This document shows positions 1 through 8,709 of a stretch of DNA of 64,000 nucleotides, one piece after another (the first letter of the stretch is position 1; every line of letters starts with the position of its first letter). Where the stretch lies: assembly GCF_947500705.1 (NCBI RefSeq), contig NZ_CANMSY010000003.1, positions 434,001 through 498,000 of the forward strand, given 5' to 3'. The translations under genes and the position numbers were made by a program. The notes beneath the pieces are model-generated. The model was given only the letters and a program-made list of their open reading frames with translations, did not search any database and was not told the DNA's origin. The DNA is from an uncultured Brachybacterium sp. GTDB taxonomy: Bacteria; Actinomycetota; Actinomycetes; Actinomycetales; Dermabacteraceae.

Positions 1-84
1 AACGATTCAGAAACCGGGTTGCACAATGTGCGTGCCCAGTGTGTCGGCTTCGCCCCGGGGCGTCAACTGCCGTGGGTCACCGTC

Positions 85-969
85 TCAGCGTTCGCCGCCC
101 AGCGCCTCGAGCAGCGAGGCGACGGCCTCGTCGGAGGCGGTGGGCAGTGGGGTGCGCACCGCGCCCTGCTCGAGACCCAGCTCGCCGAGGGAGCGCTTGA
201 TCAGCGAGATGAAGGCGGGATCGGCCTCGATCTGGCCCAGCGGGCCGGCGAGCCGGTCCCAGACCTGCACCGCGGTGGCCCAATCCCTGTCATGGGCCGC
301 ACGCCACAGCTGAACGCAGCGCGTCGGAGTGAGCCAGGCGGAGGCGGCGATCCAGCCGCTCGCGCCCTGGGTGAAACCCTCGAGGGCGAGACCGTCGGCC
401 CCCACGAACACCTCGACGTCCGCGCCGAGCGCCGAGCGCAGCTCCCTCACCCGGGTCGCCTCGCCGGAGGTCTCCTTGACGCTCCAGAAGGCTTCGTGCT
501 CGCGCAGCGGGGCGAGGAGCTCGGGGAGCAGGTCGACGCCGGTGGAGTGGGGGTTGTTGTAGACCATCACCGGCAGCTCCGAGTTCGCGAGCACCGGGGA
601 CAGCGCGGCGATCGCGTCCTGCGGTGCGAGCCCGCCGTAGAAGGAGGGAGTGACCATTGCCGCAGAGGCCCCGCAGGCCTTCGCGTCGGCGATCATCGCG
701 GAGACGTCCTGGGGGCGGTAGGCCATGCAGCCCACCACCACCGGCACGCGGCCATCGACGATGCGGATGAGCTCTTTGATCTGGGCCTCGCGCTCGGCAG
801 GGTCGAGGGCGAGCGCCTCTCCGGTGGCGCCGAGGGCGAGGATGCCGTCGACCCCGGCCTCGAGCACCCGGGTGACACCCGGGGCGAGGAGGGAGAGGTC
901 CTGGGAGCCGTCGGCGGCGAACGGGGTGGTGGAGACGGCGAAGACTCCGCGCAGCGGGCTGTCGGTCAT
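85..969 (-). CDS. DapA-family deaminase, probable pyrroline-4-hydroxy-2-carboxylate deaminase
   Basis: A 294-residue class I aldolase-fold protein of the DapA/NAL superfamily. The Schiff-base lysine is Lys165 in SVKETSG, and the conserved tyrosine is Tyr137 in MVYNNPHSTG. The family alone would not separate dihydrodipicolinate synthase from its relatives. The neighbours do: an epimerase, a three-subunit FAD dehydrogenase and an aldehyde dehydrogenase are what hydroxyproline breakdown needs, so the inferred reaction is deamination of 1-pyrroline-4-hydroxy-2-carboxylate to alpha-ketoglutarate semialdehyde. It is the last gene of a minus-strand cluster, 28 nt after the dehydrogenase that would use its product. 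The ATG at 969 follows AAAGGA at a normal distance. Cytosolic. Family assignment is secure; substrate is inferred. Confidence 0.85.
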   Translation of the reverse strand: MTDSPLRGVFAVSTTPFAADGSQDLSLLAPGVTRVLEAGVDGILALGATGEALALDPAEREAQIKELIRIVDGRVPVVVGCMAYRPQDVSAMIADAKACGASAAMVTPSFYGGLAPQDAIAALSPVLANSELPVMVYNNPHSTGVDLLPELLAPLREHEAFWSVKETSGEATRVRELRSALGADVEVFVGADGLALEGFTQGASGWIAASAWLTPTRCVQLWRAAHDRDWATAVQVWDRLAGPLGQIEADPAFISLIKRSLGELGLEQGAVRTPLPTASDEAVASLLEALGGER

Positions 970-997
970 GAAGGGGGTCCTTTCGAGGGGCGCCGGC

Positions 998-2473
998 TCA
1001 GCGCAGGGTGATCCAGATGGTCTTGGTCTCGGTGTACTGCGCGAAAGCTTCGAGGCCGTTGTCCCGGCCACCGAAGCCGGACTCCTTGTAGCCGCCGAAG
1101 GGGGTGGTGATGTCTCCCTCGGAATAGCCGTTGACGGAGATGGTCCCGGCCCGGATCGCGCGGGCGGCGGTGAGGGCGTCGTCGATGTCGCGGGACCAGA
1201 CGGTGGCGGCGAGGCCGAAGGGGGTGTCGTTCGCGATCCGGATCGCATCATCCAGGTCGGTGAAGGGCAGCACCACCACGACCGGGCCGAAGATCTCCTC
1301 GCGGGCGATGGCCATGTCCTCGCGCACGTCGGTGACCACGGTGGGCGGGTAGAACCAGCCGCCGGTCTCCTCGAGCACCCGCTTCCCACCGGTGCGCACA
1401 GTGGCACCCTCCGCGACGGCGTCGTCGACATAGCGTGCGATGCGCTGCAGGGCGGACTCCTCGATGAGGGAGCCGATGGTGGTGGCCGGGTCCAGGGGGT
1501 CGCCGACGACGTTCTGCTCGGTGGCCGTGACCAGCTGCGCGACGAAATCCTCGAGGATCGACTCGTGGACCAGGATCCGGGAGCCCGCGGTGCAGTTCTG
1601 GCCCATGTTGCCGAAGGCCGCCTCGGTGAGGTCGCCGGCGACCAGCTCCAGGCGGTCGGCATTGTCCGCGGTGACGATCTGCGGGGCCTTGCCGCCCAGC
1701 TCGAGCACGATCTTCTTGAGGTTCGAATCGGCCGAGTAGCGCAGGAACTCGCGGCCCACCTCGTTGGAGCCGGTGAAGGAGATGGCATCGACGTCCCCGT
1801 GGAGGCCGAGCGCCATGCCGGTGACATGCCCCAGGCCGGGGACGACGTTCAGGACGCCGTCCGGCAGACCCGCCTCGGTGGCGAGCTCGGCGAAGCGCAG
1901 GGTGGACAGGGTGGTCAGCTCCGGCGGCTTCACGACGACGGAGTTGCCGGAGGCGAGCGCCGGGCCGAGCTTCCAGGCCAGCATCGCGAGCGGGAAGTTC
2001 CAGGGCAGCACCGCGCCGACCACGCCGATCGGCTCGTGGACGACCATGCCGAGCGCGCCGTCGCCGGCGGGGGTGGTCGTGCCGAAAACCTTGTCCGCCG
2101 CCTCGGCGTACCAGCGGATCGAGTTGATGGTGTCGGGGATGTCGAAGTCGCGGCAGTCGGTGATCGGCTTGCCGGCGTCGATCGCCTCGGTGAGGGCGAG
2201 GTCCTCGAGGTTCTCCTCGAGCAGGGCGACCAGGCGCATCAGCACCTCGCGGCGTTCGGAGGGGTGTCTGCGGCTCCACACGCCGGAGTCGAAGGCGGCG
2301 CGGGCGGAGGCCACCGCCCGGTCGACGTCCGCCGCGTCGCAGGCGGCGATGTCGGCGAGCTTCCTGCCGGTCGCGGGGTCGAGGGATTCGAAGGTCGCGC
2401 CGGAGGCGGCGGGCACGAAGGCGCCGTCGAGGTAGGCGAGCGTGCGAACGGGCTCGGGGAGCGTGGTGGTCAC
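998..2473 (-). CDS. Aldehyde dehydrogenase, probable alpha-ketoglutarate semialdehyde dehydrogenase
   Basis: A 491-residue NAD(P)-dependent aldehyde dehydrogenase of normal family length. Landmarks are Asn169 in LPWNF, Lys192 in VVKPPE, Glu268 in LELGGK and the nucleophile Cys304 in GQNCTAG. By sequence style it resembles the betaine/gamma-glutamyl-aminobutyraldehyde branch. In this cluster the expected job is oxidation of alpha-ketoglutarate semialdehyde to alpha-ketoglutarate, the final step of hydroxyproline catabolism. A 101-nt gap separates it from the upstream oxidoreductase gene, so it may start its own transcript with the deaminase gene. A near-palindrome in that gap could bind the cluster regulator. 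The enzyme family is certain; the physiological aldehyde is inferred from context. Confidence 0.85.
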   Translation of the reverse strand: MTTTLPEPVRTLAYLDGAFVPAASGATFESLDPATGRKLADIAACDAADVDRAVASARAAFDSGVWSRRHPSERREVLMRLVALLEENLEDLALTEAIDAGKPITDCRDFDIPDTINSIRWYAEAADKVFGTTTPAGDGALGMVVHEPIGVVGAVLPWNFPLAMLAWKLGPALASGNSVVVKPPELTTLSTLRFAELATEAGLPDGVLNVVPGLGHVTGMALGLHGDVDAISFTGSNEVGREFLRYSADSNLKKIVLELGGKAPQIVTADNADRLELVAGDLTEAAFGNMGQNCTAGSRILVHESILEDFVAQLVTATEQNVVGDPLDPATTIGSLIEESALQRIARYVDDAVAEGATVRTGGKRVLEETGGWFYPPTVVTDVREDMAIAREEIFGPVVVVLPFTDLDDAIRIANDTPFGLAATVWSRDIDDALTAARAIRAGTISVNGYSEGDITTPFGGYKESGFGGRDNGLEAFAQYTETKTIWITLR

Positions 2474-2538
2474 GTGTGGTCCTCTCGTCGTCGAGTGCGG
2501 GGCAGGAGCCCCTGGGCCGTCGGCTCAGTGTATGCCAT

Positions 2539-2550
2539 GTGCAATTGTAC
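2539..2550. promoter_or_regulatory. Candidate GntR operator upstream of the aldehyde dehydrogenase gene
   Basis: GTGCAATTGTAC is a near-perfect 12-nt palindrome 66 nt upstream of the aldehyde dehydrogenase start. The segment TGTGCAAT recurs in the control region of the symporter gene at 8742-8752, read on the minus strand, next to another palindrome. Sharing it suggests one regulator, probably the GntR protein encoded in the cluster. No footprint or wider alignment supports this yet. Confidence 0.35.
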
Positions 2551-2574
2551 TGGCGAATGGTCTGGTCAGGACGG

Positions 2575-3999
2575 TTATTCGGTGCCTTCTTCTGCGGATG
2601 CGAGGGTGCCGAGCGTCAGCGGCAGGGCGAAGGGGCGCTTCGCGGTGGTGCGTGCGGCCTCGAGGGGGTCGGTCCCGAAGCACGTCATCGCGGCGGCGCA
2701 GATCCGGCCCTGGCACATGCCCATCCCCGCGCGGGTGACGCCCTTGAGCGAGCGGGGATCCCGGGCGCCGAGCTCGTCGCGGGCCGCGGTGATCTCCGCG
2801 AGGGTCACCTCTTCGCAGCGGCACACCACCGTGCCCTCGTCCAGGGAGTCCGCCCAGCCCGCAGGGGCCGGGTGAGCGCGGTGCATGGCGCTCGCGAAGA
2901 GGCGATGGCGTGAACGGGCCGAGGCGTCCTTCCGGGAGCTCTCGGCGGCGCGACCGGATACCCGGCCCGCCGCGGCACGGCCGGCGATCCGACCCTCCGC
3001 CACGGCGCCGCTCGCGCCGGTGACCCCGGTGATCTCCCCAGCCAGGAACAGGCCCGGCACGGAGGAGGCCTGCTCCCCGTCGACGACCCCCACCAGGGAG
3101 CCGTCCACGTCCAGGCGGGAGGCAGCGCCGGCCTGCAGCAGCAGCTCTGCCTGGGGGACGAAGCCCCAGCCCAGGCCCACCACGTCGATGTCCTCGAGGA
3201 CCTGGGCGGTGCCGGGGACCTGAGCGCCGCGGTCGTCGGCCCGGGAGATCTCCACCGATTCGACGCGGTCGGTGCCGTGGATCCGGGACACCACCCGGCG
3301 GCGCAGATAGGGCACCCGGTGACGGACCAGCAGAGCGGCGTACTGCGCGCCCTCGCGCCCCTTGCCGGGCACTAGCGCGGCGGAGGCGCCGCGCGGCACC
3401 CAGCCGGTGAGGTCCCCGGACTCGCAGATCGCGGCGACCTCCCCGCCGGCCTGCAGCACCGACGCGGCCGCGGCCAGCAGGAACGGTCCGGTCCCGGCGA
3501 GCAGCACCCGACGACCGGGAACCTGCTCCTGCACCTTGACGAAGGCTTGCACACCGCCGGCGGCCATCACCCCGGGCAGGGTCCAGCCCGCCACCGGCAG
3601 CTGACGGTCGTAGGCGCCCGGGCACAGCACGACGGTCTCGGCGAGGAGCGTGGTGAGCTGCTCACCGGTCGGCGAGAGGGCGAGGTGGAGGGCGAGGAGG
3701 CCGTCCTCCCGGACGTCGAGGGCGGCGACATGGGTGGAGGCGAGGTGCTCGAGGCGACCTGCGGCCTCGGCCCGCTCGAGGTCGGTGCGGAGCTCGAGAT
3801 AGGTGTCCCAGCCGTGGTGCCAGCGGGGGGCGGGTGCCTGGGGGAGGTCGTCCTTCGCGCCGTGGCGCCAGAACTGGCCTCCCAGACGCGGACCGGCGTC
3901 GACCAGCAGCACCCGGTCGCTGCCGCGCGCCGCCTCGGCGGCGGCCGCGAGCCCGGCCGGGCCGGCGCCGATGACCACCACCGCTGCGATCTCAGACAT
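2575..3999 (-). CDS. FAD-dependent oxidoreductase with C-terminal BFD-like iron-sulfur domain (D-hydroxyproline dehydrogenase subunit)
   Basis: A 474-residue protein opening with a Rossmann FAD motif GAGPAGLAAAAEA and ending in a BFD-like [2Fe-2S] domain with CRC near residue 408 and MCQGRIC near residue 440. This layout matches the alpha subunit of HcnB/OoxA-type heteromeric dehydrogenases. The start codon at 3999 overlaps the end of the small [2Fe-2S] subunit gene by 8 nt, and the DAO-type subunit gene lies directly before that. Together the three would oxidise cis-4-hydroxy-D-proline to 1-pyrroline-4-hydroxy-2-carboxylate and pass electrons to the respiratory chain. The electron acceptor is not evident from the sequence. 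Confidence 0.85.
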   Translation of the reverse strand: MSEIAAVVVIGAGPAGLAAAAEAARGSDRVLLVDAGPRLGGQFWRHGAKDDLPQAPAPRWHHGWDTYLELRTDLERAEAAGRLEHLASTHVAALDVREDGLLALHLALSPTGEQLTTLLAETVVLCPGAYDRQLPVAGWTLPGVMAAGGVQAFVKVQEQVPGRRVLLAGTGPFLLAAAASVLQAGGEVAAICESGDLTGWVPRGASAALVPGKGREGAQYAALLVRHRVPYLRRRVVSRIHGTDRVESVEISRADDRGAQVPGTAQVLEDIDVVGLGWGFVPQAELLLQAGAASRLDVDGSLVGVVDGEQASSVPGLFLAGEITGVTGASGAVAEGRIAGRAAAGRVSGRAAESSRKDASARSRHRLFASAMHRAHPAPAGWADSLDEGTVVCRCEEVTLAEITAARDELGARDPRSLKGVTRAGMGMCQGRICAAAMTCFGTDPLEAARTTAKRPFALPLTLGTLASAEEGTE

Positions 4000-4273
4000 C
4001 GACGGTCCCCGTCCGCACATCCATCCCGTCGGCCACCTGGACCAGGCAGGTGCGCAGGCCCGGACGGCCGTCGACCGTGGCCAGGCAGTCGTAGCAGACG
4101 CCGATGCCGCAGAACAGACCGCGCTCCGCACCCGCGCGACGGGTGACGCGCCAGCCGGCCTGCCGGCCCTCGAGCATCAGGGCGGCGGCGACCGTGCGTC
4201 GGACGGGGACGCTGAGCGGGACGTCGTCGACGGTGATCCGCACGTGGTCGTCGGGAGCGGGCGAACTGGTCAC
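3992..4273 (-). CDS. Small [2Fe-2S] ferredoxin-like subunit of the D-hydroxyproline dehydrogenase
   Basis: A 93-residue protein of the HcnA/OoxX type. The plant-ferredoxin-like cluster motif is GLFCGIGVCYDC around residues 53-64, with another cysteine at LRTCLV about ten residues later. Such gamma subunits carry electrons between the flavin subunits. Its gene overlaps the DAO-type gene by 4 nt upstream and the FAD/BFD gene by 8 nt downstream, so the three subunits are translationally coupled, as expected for equimolar parts of one complex. Substrate assignment rests on the cluster. Confidence 0.85.
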   Translation of the reverse strand: MTSSPAPDDHVRITVDDVPLSVPVRRTVAAALMLEGRQAGWRVTRRAGAERGLFCGIGVCYDCLATVDGRPGLRTCLVQVADGMDVRTGTVDV

Positions 4274-5439
4274 CGGGGGCCTCCTGCAGGGGCGGCATCG
4301 CCGAAGCGCGCTGGGTCGAAGGGGTCGAGGTCGAGATCGGGGCGGTGGCCGGCGAGGGCCTGAGCCAGCAGCTTGCCGGTGCCCACGCTCATCCCGATCC
4401 CCGCGCCCTCGTGGCCGGTGGCATGCCAGAGGCCGGTGGCGCGGGCGTCGGCGCCGATCGCGGGGAGGTGATCCGGGGAGTAGGGGCGGAAGCCGTGGTA
4501 GTGCCGCAGCACGTGGACATCCCGGAGGAAGGGGAACAGCGCCGTCGCGTTCGCGGCGATGCGCTGGAGCGCCTCACGACTGATCGCGTCGGAGAAGCCG
4601 ACCTGTTCGCGGGAGGAGCCGATCAGGATGCTGCCGGCCGGGGTGCTCTCCACCACCGGCGAGGACTGCAGGGAGGTGTCGGAGGTGCCGACGTCATCGA
4701 TGTACTCGGCCGCGTAGACCTTGTGGAAGACGCGCGGCGGCAGCGGCTCGGTGACCATCACGTAGCCACGACGGGGGGCGATCGGCAGGTGGACCCCGGC
4801 GAGGGCGGAGAACCGGGCAGCCCAGGGGCCGGCGGCGTCGACGACGGCGCCGGCGGGCAGGTCCCCGCGCGTGGTACGGGCCCCGATGATGCGCTCGCCC
4901 TCGCGCATCAGGCCCGTGACCTCGCAGTACGGGAGCACCTCCGCGCCGCGTCCCCGGGCCAGGGCGAGCAGGTGGGCGACCACCTGCATCGGCATCACCT
5001 GGGAGTCATCGGGATAGAACGCGGCGCCGACGGCGCCGGGGGAGACATGGGGCTCGAGCGCGAGGAGCGCCTCGGCATCGATCTCCTGGACCTCGATGCC
5101 GTGTTCCCGCTGCGCGGTGAGTGCGCGGCGCAGCGAGACCAGGCTGGTCTCGCGGGAGGCGACGATGATGCCGCCCTTCCGCTCGAGCTCCCAGCTCTCG
5201 GCGTGCTCGGCGAGCTCGCCGTGCCACAGGGCCAGGGAGTAGTTGGCGAGGTCGAGCTCGGGGCCGCGCTCCTTGTCGGAGACCAGGATGTTGCCCTCGC
5301 AGCGCGAGCTGGTGCCGCCGCCGGGGGCGCCGCGGTCCACCACCCGCACCGACAGGCCCTGCAGCGTGCAGTAGTGGGCCACCGCCGCGCCCACCGCGCC
5401 GGCACCGATCACCAGCACGTCGGTGCCGCGAGCGGTCAT
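4270..5439 (-). CDS. DAO-family FAD oxidoreductase, catalytic subunit of D-hydroxyproline dehydrogenase
   Basis: A 389-residue D-amino-acid oxidase/glycine-oxidase family flavoprotein with an N-terminal dinucleotide motif GAGAVGAAVAHYC and a C-terminal FAD-binding stretch GHEGAGIGMSVGTGKLLA. In three-subunit dehydrogenases of this type the DAO-like protein carries the amine-oxidising site. The gene starts within the last codons of the regulator gene (ATGA overlap at 5436-5439) and ends within the start of the [2Fe-2S] gene. The likely substrate is cis-4-hydroxy-D-proline made by the epimerase. D-proline or sarcosine oxidation would be alternatives if the neighbours were ignored. Confidence 0.85.
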   Translation of the reverse strand: MTARGTDVLVIGAGAVGAAVAHYCTLQGLSVRVVDRGAPGGGTSSRCEGNILVSDKERGPELDLANYSLALWHGELAEHAESWELERKGGIIVASRETSLVSLRRALTAQREHGIEVQEIDAEALLALEPHVSPGAVGAAFYPDDSQVMPMQVVAHLLALARGRGAEVLPYCEVTGLMREGERIIGARTTRGDLPAGAVVDAAGPWAARFSALAGVHLPIAPRRGYVMVTEPLPPRVFHKVYAAEYIDDVGTSDTSLQSSPVVESTPAGSILIGSSREQVGFSDAISREALQRIAANATALFPFLRDVHVLRHYHGFRPYSPDHLPAIGADARATGLWHATGHEGAGIGMSVGTGKLLAQALAGHRPDLDLDPFDPARFGDAAPAGGPR

Positions 5440-6149
5440 GGCACCAGGTCCAGCAGGGTCGAGGGAGCCTCGTCGGTCTCCTCGTCACCTGTTGACCACA
5501 GCCGGGAGGCGTGGCCGATGTGCCGGATGATCAGGTCGAAGGCGCCTGCGCCGTCGCCGGCAGCCAGCAGGTCCAGCATCTGGTGATGCTCCTGGGCGGA
5601 GTCGACCAGGCGCCCGCTGTCCGCGAGCTTGCGCAGCGCCTTCAGGCGGGTCTGGCCGCGCAGGCGGGTGGTCAGCTCGACCAGGTGGCGATTGCCTGTG
5701 TGTTCGAGCAGGCGTGCATGGAATTCGCGGTCCTCGTGCAGGTAGGCGTTCAGGTCACCCTCGCGGGCACCCTCGGCGATGCGGTCGGCGAGCTCGCGCA
5801 GCGCGGTGAGCTCCTCGGCGGGCAGACGGCCCGCGAGCGCTCGCATCGCGGGACCCTCCAGCAGCTGACGCACCTGGGTCTGCTCTTCGAGATCCGCGCC
5901 GGTCATCACCGTGATCCGGAAGCCCTTGTTCTTCACGGTGATCACCAGACCCTCGCGGGCCAGATCCATCATCGCCTCGCGCACCGGGGTCGCGGAGACC
6001 CCGAGCGGTGCGGCCAGGGCCGGGGCGGAGTAGAGGGTCCCCTCCTGCAGGTCGCCGATGATGATGGCGGTGCGCAGCGCATCGGTCACCGAGTCCCGCA
6101 GGCTCTTGTACTGCTGGATCTCTCCCAGAGGGATGTCGCTCACGGGCAT
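5436..6149 (-). CDS. GntR-family (FadR/FCD) transcription regulator of the hydroxyproline cluster
   Basis: A 237-residue regulator with an N-terminal winged helix (LGVSATPVREAMMDLAREGL, about residues 45-64) and a C-terminal FCD ligand-binding helical domain. I chose the ATG at 6149 because AGGAG lies 7 nt before it. A GTG at 6212 in the same frame overlaps the end of the epimerase gene by 4 nt and would add 21 residues without a clear ribosome site. FCD regulators usually bind small carboxylates, so an intermediate of hydroxyproline breakdown is a reasonable effector. Candidate operators lie at 2539 and 8732. It is embedded in the operon it would control. Confidence 0.85.
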   Translation of the reverse strand: MPVSDIPLGEIQQYKSLRDSVTDALRTAIIIGDLQEGTLYSAPALAAPLGVSATPVREAMMDLAREGLVITVKNKGFRITVMTGADLEEQTQVRQLLEGPAMRALAGRLPAEELTALRELADRIAEGAREGDLNAYLHEDREFHARLLEHTGNRHLVELTTRLRGQTRLKALRKLADSGRLVDSAQEHHQMLDLLAAGDGAGAFDLIIRHIGHASRLWSTGDEETDEAPSTLLDLVP

Positions 6150-6208
6150 GGGGTGCTCCTGTCGGGCCGGCTCCTGGTCGGCTCCCACGGTAGTTGTCGC
6201 CAGGAAGT

Positions 6209-7210
6209 TCACAGCTCGAAACCCTCCGGATACGGGTCCGTGGGGTCGAGCATGTACTGGGCGGTGCCGGTCACCCAGGCGCGGCCGGTGACGGTGGGGA
6301 CCACTGCTGCGTGCTCGCCCACGCGGGTGGTCTCCACCAGGCGGCCGGTGAAGCGGGAGCCGATGAACGACTCGTTCAGGAAATCGGCGCCGAGCGCCAG
6401 CTCGCCGCGGGCGTGCAACTGGGCCATCCGGGCGCTGGTGCCGGTGCCACAGGGGGAGCGGTCGAACCAGCCGGGATGGATGGCCATCGCGTGGCGGGAG
6501 TGCTGGGCGGTCGATCCGGGGGCGGCGAGGTAGACGTGGTGGACCCCGCGTATGTCCTCCCGCTCGGGATGGACGGGTTCGTCGGCGGCGTTGATCGCCT
6601 CCATGATCGCGAGCCCCGCCGCCAGCAGGCGGTCCTTCTCGGCCCGGTCGAAGGGCAGACCGAGCTGCTCCAGCTCGACGATCGCGTAGAAGTTCCCGCC
6701 GAAGCCCAGGTCGTAGCGGACGGTGCCGTGATCCGGCACCTCGACGCTCGCGTCCCGGCGCATCAGGAAGGAGGCGACGTTGCGGATCGTCACCGACTCG
6801 GCATGGCCGTCGCTCACCGCGACCTCAGCGACCACCAGGCCCGCGGGGGTGTCCAGGCGGATGGTCGTCACCGGCTCGGTCACCTCGACCATCCCGGTCT
6901 CGACCAGCACCGTCGCGGCGCCGATGGTGCCGTGGCCGCACATCGGCAGCAGGCCGGAGACCTCGATGTAGAGCACGCCCCAGTCCGCATCGGGACGGGT
7001 GGGCGGCTGCAGAATCACGCCGCTCATGGCGCCATGGCCGCGCGGCTCCCGCATCAGCAGCTTCCGCAGGCCGTCGCGGTTCTCCATGAACCACAGCCGG
7101 CGCTCGGCCATGCTCGCCCCGGGGATCGGGGGCACGCCGCCGGTGATCACCCGGGTGGGCATGCCCTCCGTATGGGAATCGACGGCGTGATAGATGTGCG
7201 AGGTGCGCAT
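6209..7210 (-). CDS. 4-hydroxyproline 2-epimerase (proline racemase family)
   Basis: A 333-residue proline racemase family enzyme. Both catalytic cysteines are present: Cys91 in PMCGHGTIG and Cys254 in DRSPCGTGTSA. This excludes the threonine-containing trans-3-hydroxyproline dehydratase branch. It would convert trans-4-hydroxy-L-proline to cis-4-hydroxy-D-proline, the entry step of the pathway, in the cytosol without cofactor. It sits between the symporter gene (17 nt upstream) and the regulator and dehydrogenase genes. Proline racemase activity cannot be excluded from sequence, but the dehydrogenase, deaminase and semialdehyde dehydrogenase genes beside it strongly favour hydroxyproline. 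Confidence 0.9.
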   Translation of the reverse strand: MRTSHIYHAVDSHTEGMPTRVITGGVPPIPGASMAERRLWFMENRDGLRKLLMREPRGHGAMSGVILQPPTRPDADWGVLYIEVSGLLPMCGHGTIGAATVLVETGMVEVTEPVTTIRLDTPAGLVVAEVAVSDGHAESVTIRNVASFLMRRDASVEVPDHGTVRYDLGFGGNFYAIVELEQLGLPFDRAEKDRLLAAGLAIMEAINAADEPVHPEREDIRGVHHVYLAAPGSTAQHSRHAMAIHPGWFDRSPCGTGTSARMAQLHARGELALGADFLNESFIGSRFTGRLVETTRVGEHAAVVPTVTGRAWVTGTAQYMLDPTDPYPEGFEL

Positions 7211-7227
7211 CGGGGTCTCCTCGGGGA

Positions 7228-8673
7228 TCAGCGGGCGTCGGTGGGGGTGCGGTCGGGCGCCGGGGCGGTCCAGAAGTCAGCATTGCGGATGCCGAGCGGC
7301 ACGGGGTCGAAGCTGGGGTCCAGACCCTGCTTCCGCTGTCGGTCGTAATCCTTGATCACCTTGTACACCACCGGGCTCAGGGCGAGGATCACCAGCATGT
7401 TGGCCCAGCCCAGCAGCCCGTACCCGATGTCCCCGATCATCCACATGGCGTCGGCCGAGACCACCGATCCGAAGGCGGTGATGGCCATCGCCCCGATCTT
7501 CAGCGCCCAGCTGGGCCAGCCGTCGGTGCGGCCGCGCAGGTAGCCGAGGTTGGTCTCGGCGATGTAGTAGAAGGCGATCATCGTGGTGAACGCGAAGAAG
7601 AACAGGGCGATGGCGACGAAGCTCGGCCCGAACCCGCCCACGGAGGAGTCGATCGCCGTCTGCGTGTAGGCGACGCCCGCGTCGACACCGGGCAGATTCT
7701 CGACCACGGTGCTGCCCTGATGGGTGACGTTGTAGGAGCCGGTCAGCAGGATCATGATGCCGGTGGCCTGGCAGACGATGACGGTGTCGATGAAGATCGA
7801 CAGCGCCTGGACCAGGCCCTGTTTCGCGGGGTGGCTGGTGGAGGCCGCGGCGGAGCCGAAGGTGCCCTCGCCGACGCCGGCGACGTTGGAGAACACCGCG
7901 CGGCGCACGCCCCAGGCGATCGCGGCGCCGGCCATGCCGCCGAAGATTTGATCACGGCCGAAGGCGGAGGCGAGCACCAGTTCGATGGTGGGCAGCACCT
8001 GATCGACGTTCATCAGGATGATGACCACGGTGACCAGGATGTAGCCGACCGCCATCACCGGCACCATCAGCTGGGCGGCGCGGATGATGCGCTGGGTGCC
8101 GCCGAGGATGGTGAAGCCGAGTAGGCCGGTGAGCAGGATCGCGGTGAGCCAGTTCGGCACCCCGAAGGCGACGTCGAGGCTGTCGGCGATGTTCGTGGCC
8201 TGCACACCGGAGAAGATGAATCCGTAGCAGACCAGGTAGGCGAATGCGAGGATGACGGCCAGCCACTTCAGCTTCAGCCCGTGCTCGACGTAGAAGGGGG
8301 CGCCGCCGCGATGCTCGCCGTCGATGCGGCGCTTGAAGACCTGGGACAGGACCGTCTCGGCGAAGGAGCTGGCGGAGCCGACGAGGGCCACCACCACCAT
8401 CCAGAACAGGGCGCCGGGCCCACCGGCCGCGATCGCGGTGCCGACGCCGGCGATGTTGCCGACGCCCACGCGGCTGGCGAGGGTGAGCAGCAGCGCCTGC
8501 AGCGGGGCGACGCCGTCGTCGTCCAGAGGCTTCGCCACGATCTGGCGGAGCATGTCGGGGATGCGCCGGAACTGCACACCGAACGTGAGCACGGTGAAGA
8601 AGAGTCCGACGGCGAGGGCGAAGTACGCCATCGGATTCCAGATCCAGTCATTGATGGTGCCGAGCAGGTCCAT
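7228..8673 (-). CDS. AGCS-family sodium/amino acid symporter, probable hydroxyproline importer
   Basis: A 481-residue multi-pass protein of the alanine or glycine:cation symporter family. Family signatures include ASRVGVGNIAGVGTAIAAGGPGALFWM near residue 67 and NVAGVGEGTFGSAAA near residue 264, with about eleven hydrophobic segments. It is the first gene of the hydroxyproline cluster and is followed after 17 nt by the epimerase gene, so hydroxyproline or a related imino acid is its likely substrate. That would be a departure from the usual alanine/glycine role and is inferred. A near-consensus promoter lies 30-60 nt upstream. Confidence 0.85.
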   Translation of the reverse strand: MDLLGTINDWIWNPMAYFALAVGLFFTVLTFGVQFRRIPDMLRQIVAKPLDDDGVAPLQALLLTLASRVGVGNIAGVGTAIAAGGPGALFWMVVVALVGSASSFAETVLSQVFKRRIDGEHRGGAPFYVEHGLKLKWLAVILAFAYLVCYGFIFSGVQATNIADSLDVAFGVPNWLTAILLTGLLGFTILGGTQRIIRAAQLMVPVMAVGYILVTVVIILMNVDQVLPTIELVLASAFGRDQIFGGMAGAAIAWGVRRAVFSNVAGVGEGTFGSAAASTSHPAKQGLVQALSIFIDTVIVCQATGIMILLTGSYNVTHQGSTVVENLPGVDAGVAYTQTAIDSSVGGFGPSFVAIALFFFAFTTMIAFYYIAETNLGYLRGRTDGWPSWALKIGAMAITAFGSVVSADAMWMIGDIGYGLLGWANMLVILALSPVVYKVIKDYDRQRKQGLDPSFDPVPLGIRNADFWTAPAPDRTPTDAR

Positions 8674-8709
8674 GGGTGTCGCCTCACGTCGTCGTGATCC
8701 AGTGCGACG

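Noticed and set aside
725-2875. Very long open frame on the strand opposite the aldehyde dehydrogenase and oxidoreductase genes
   Set aside because: Its residues are Gly/Arg/Val-rich antisense of conserved enzymes with clear motifs. High GC makes such shadows common. The same applies at 8730-10235 (minus) opposite selO, and 19017-20810 (minus).
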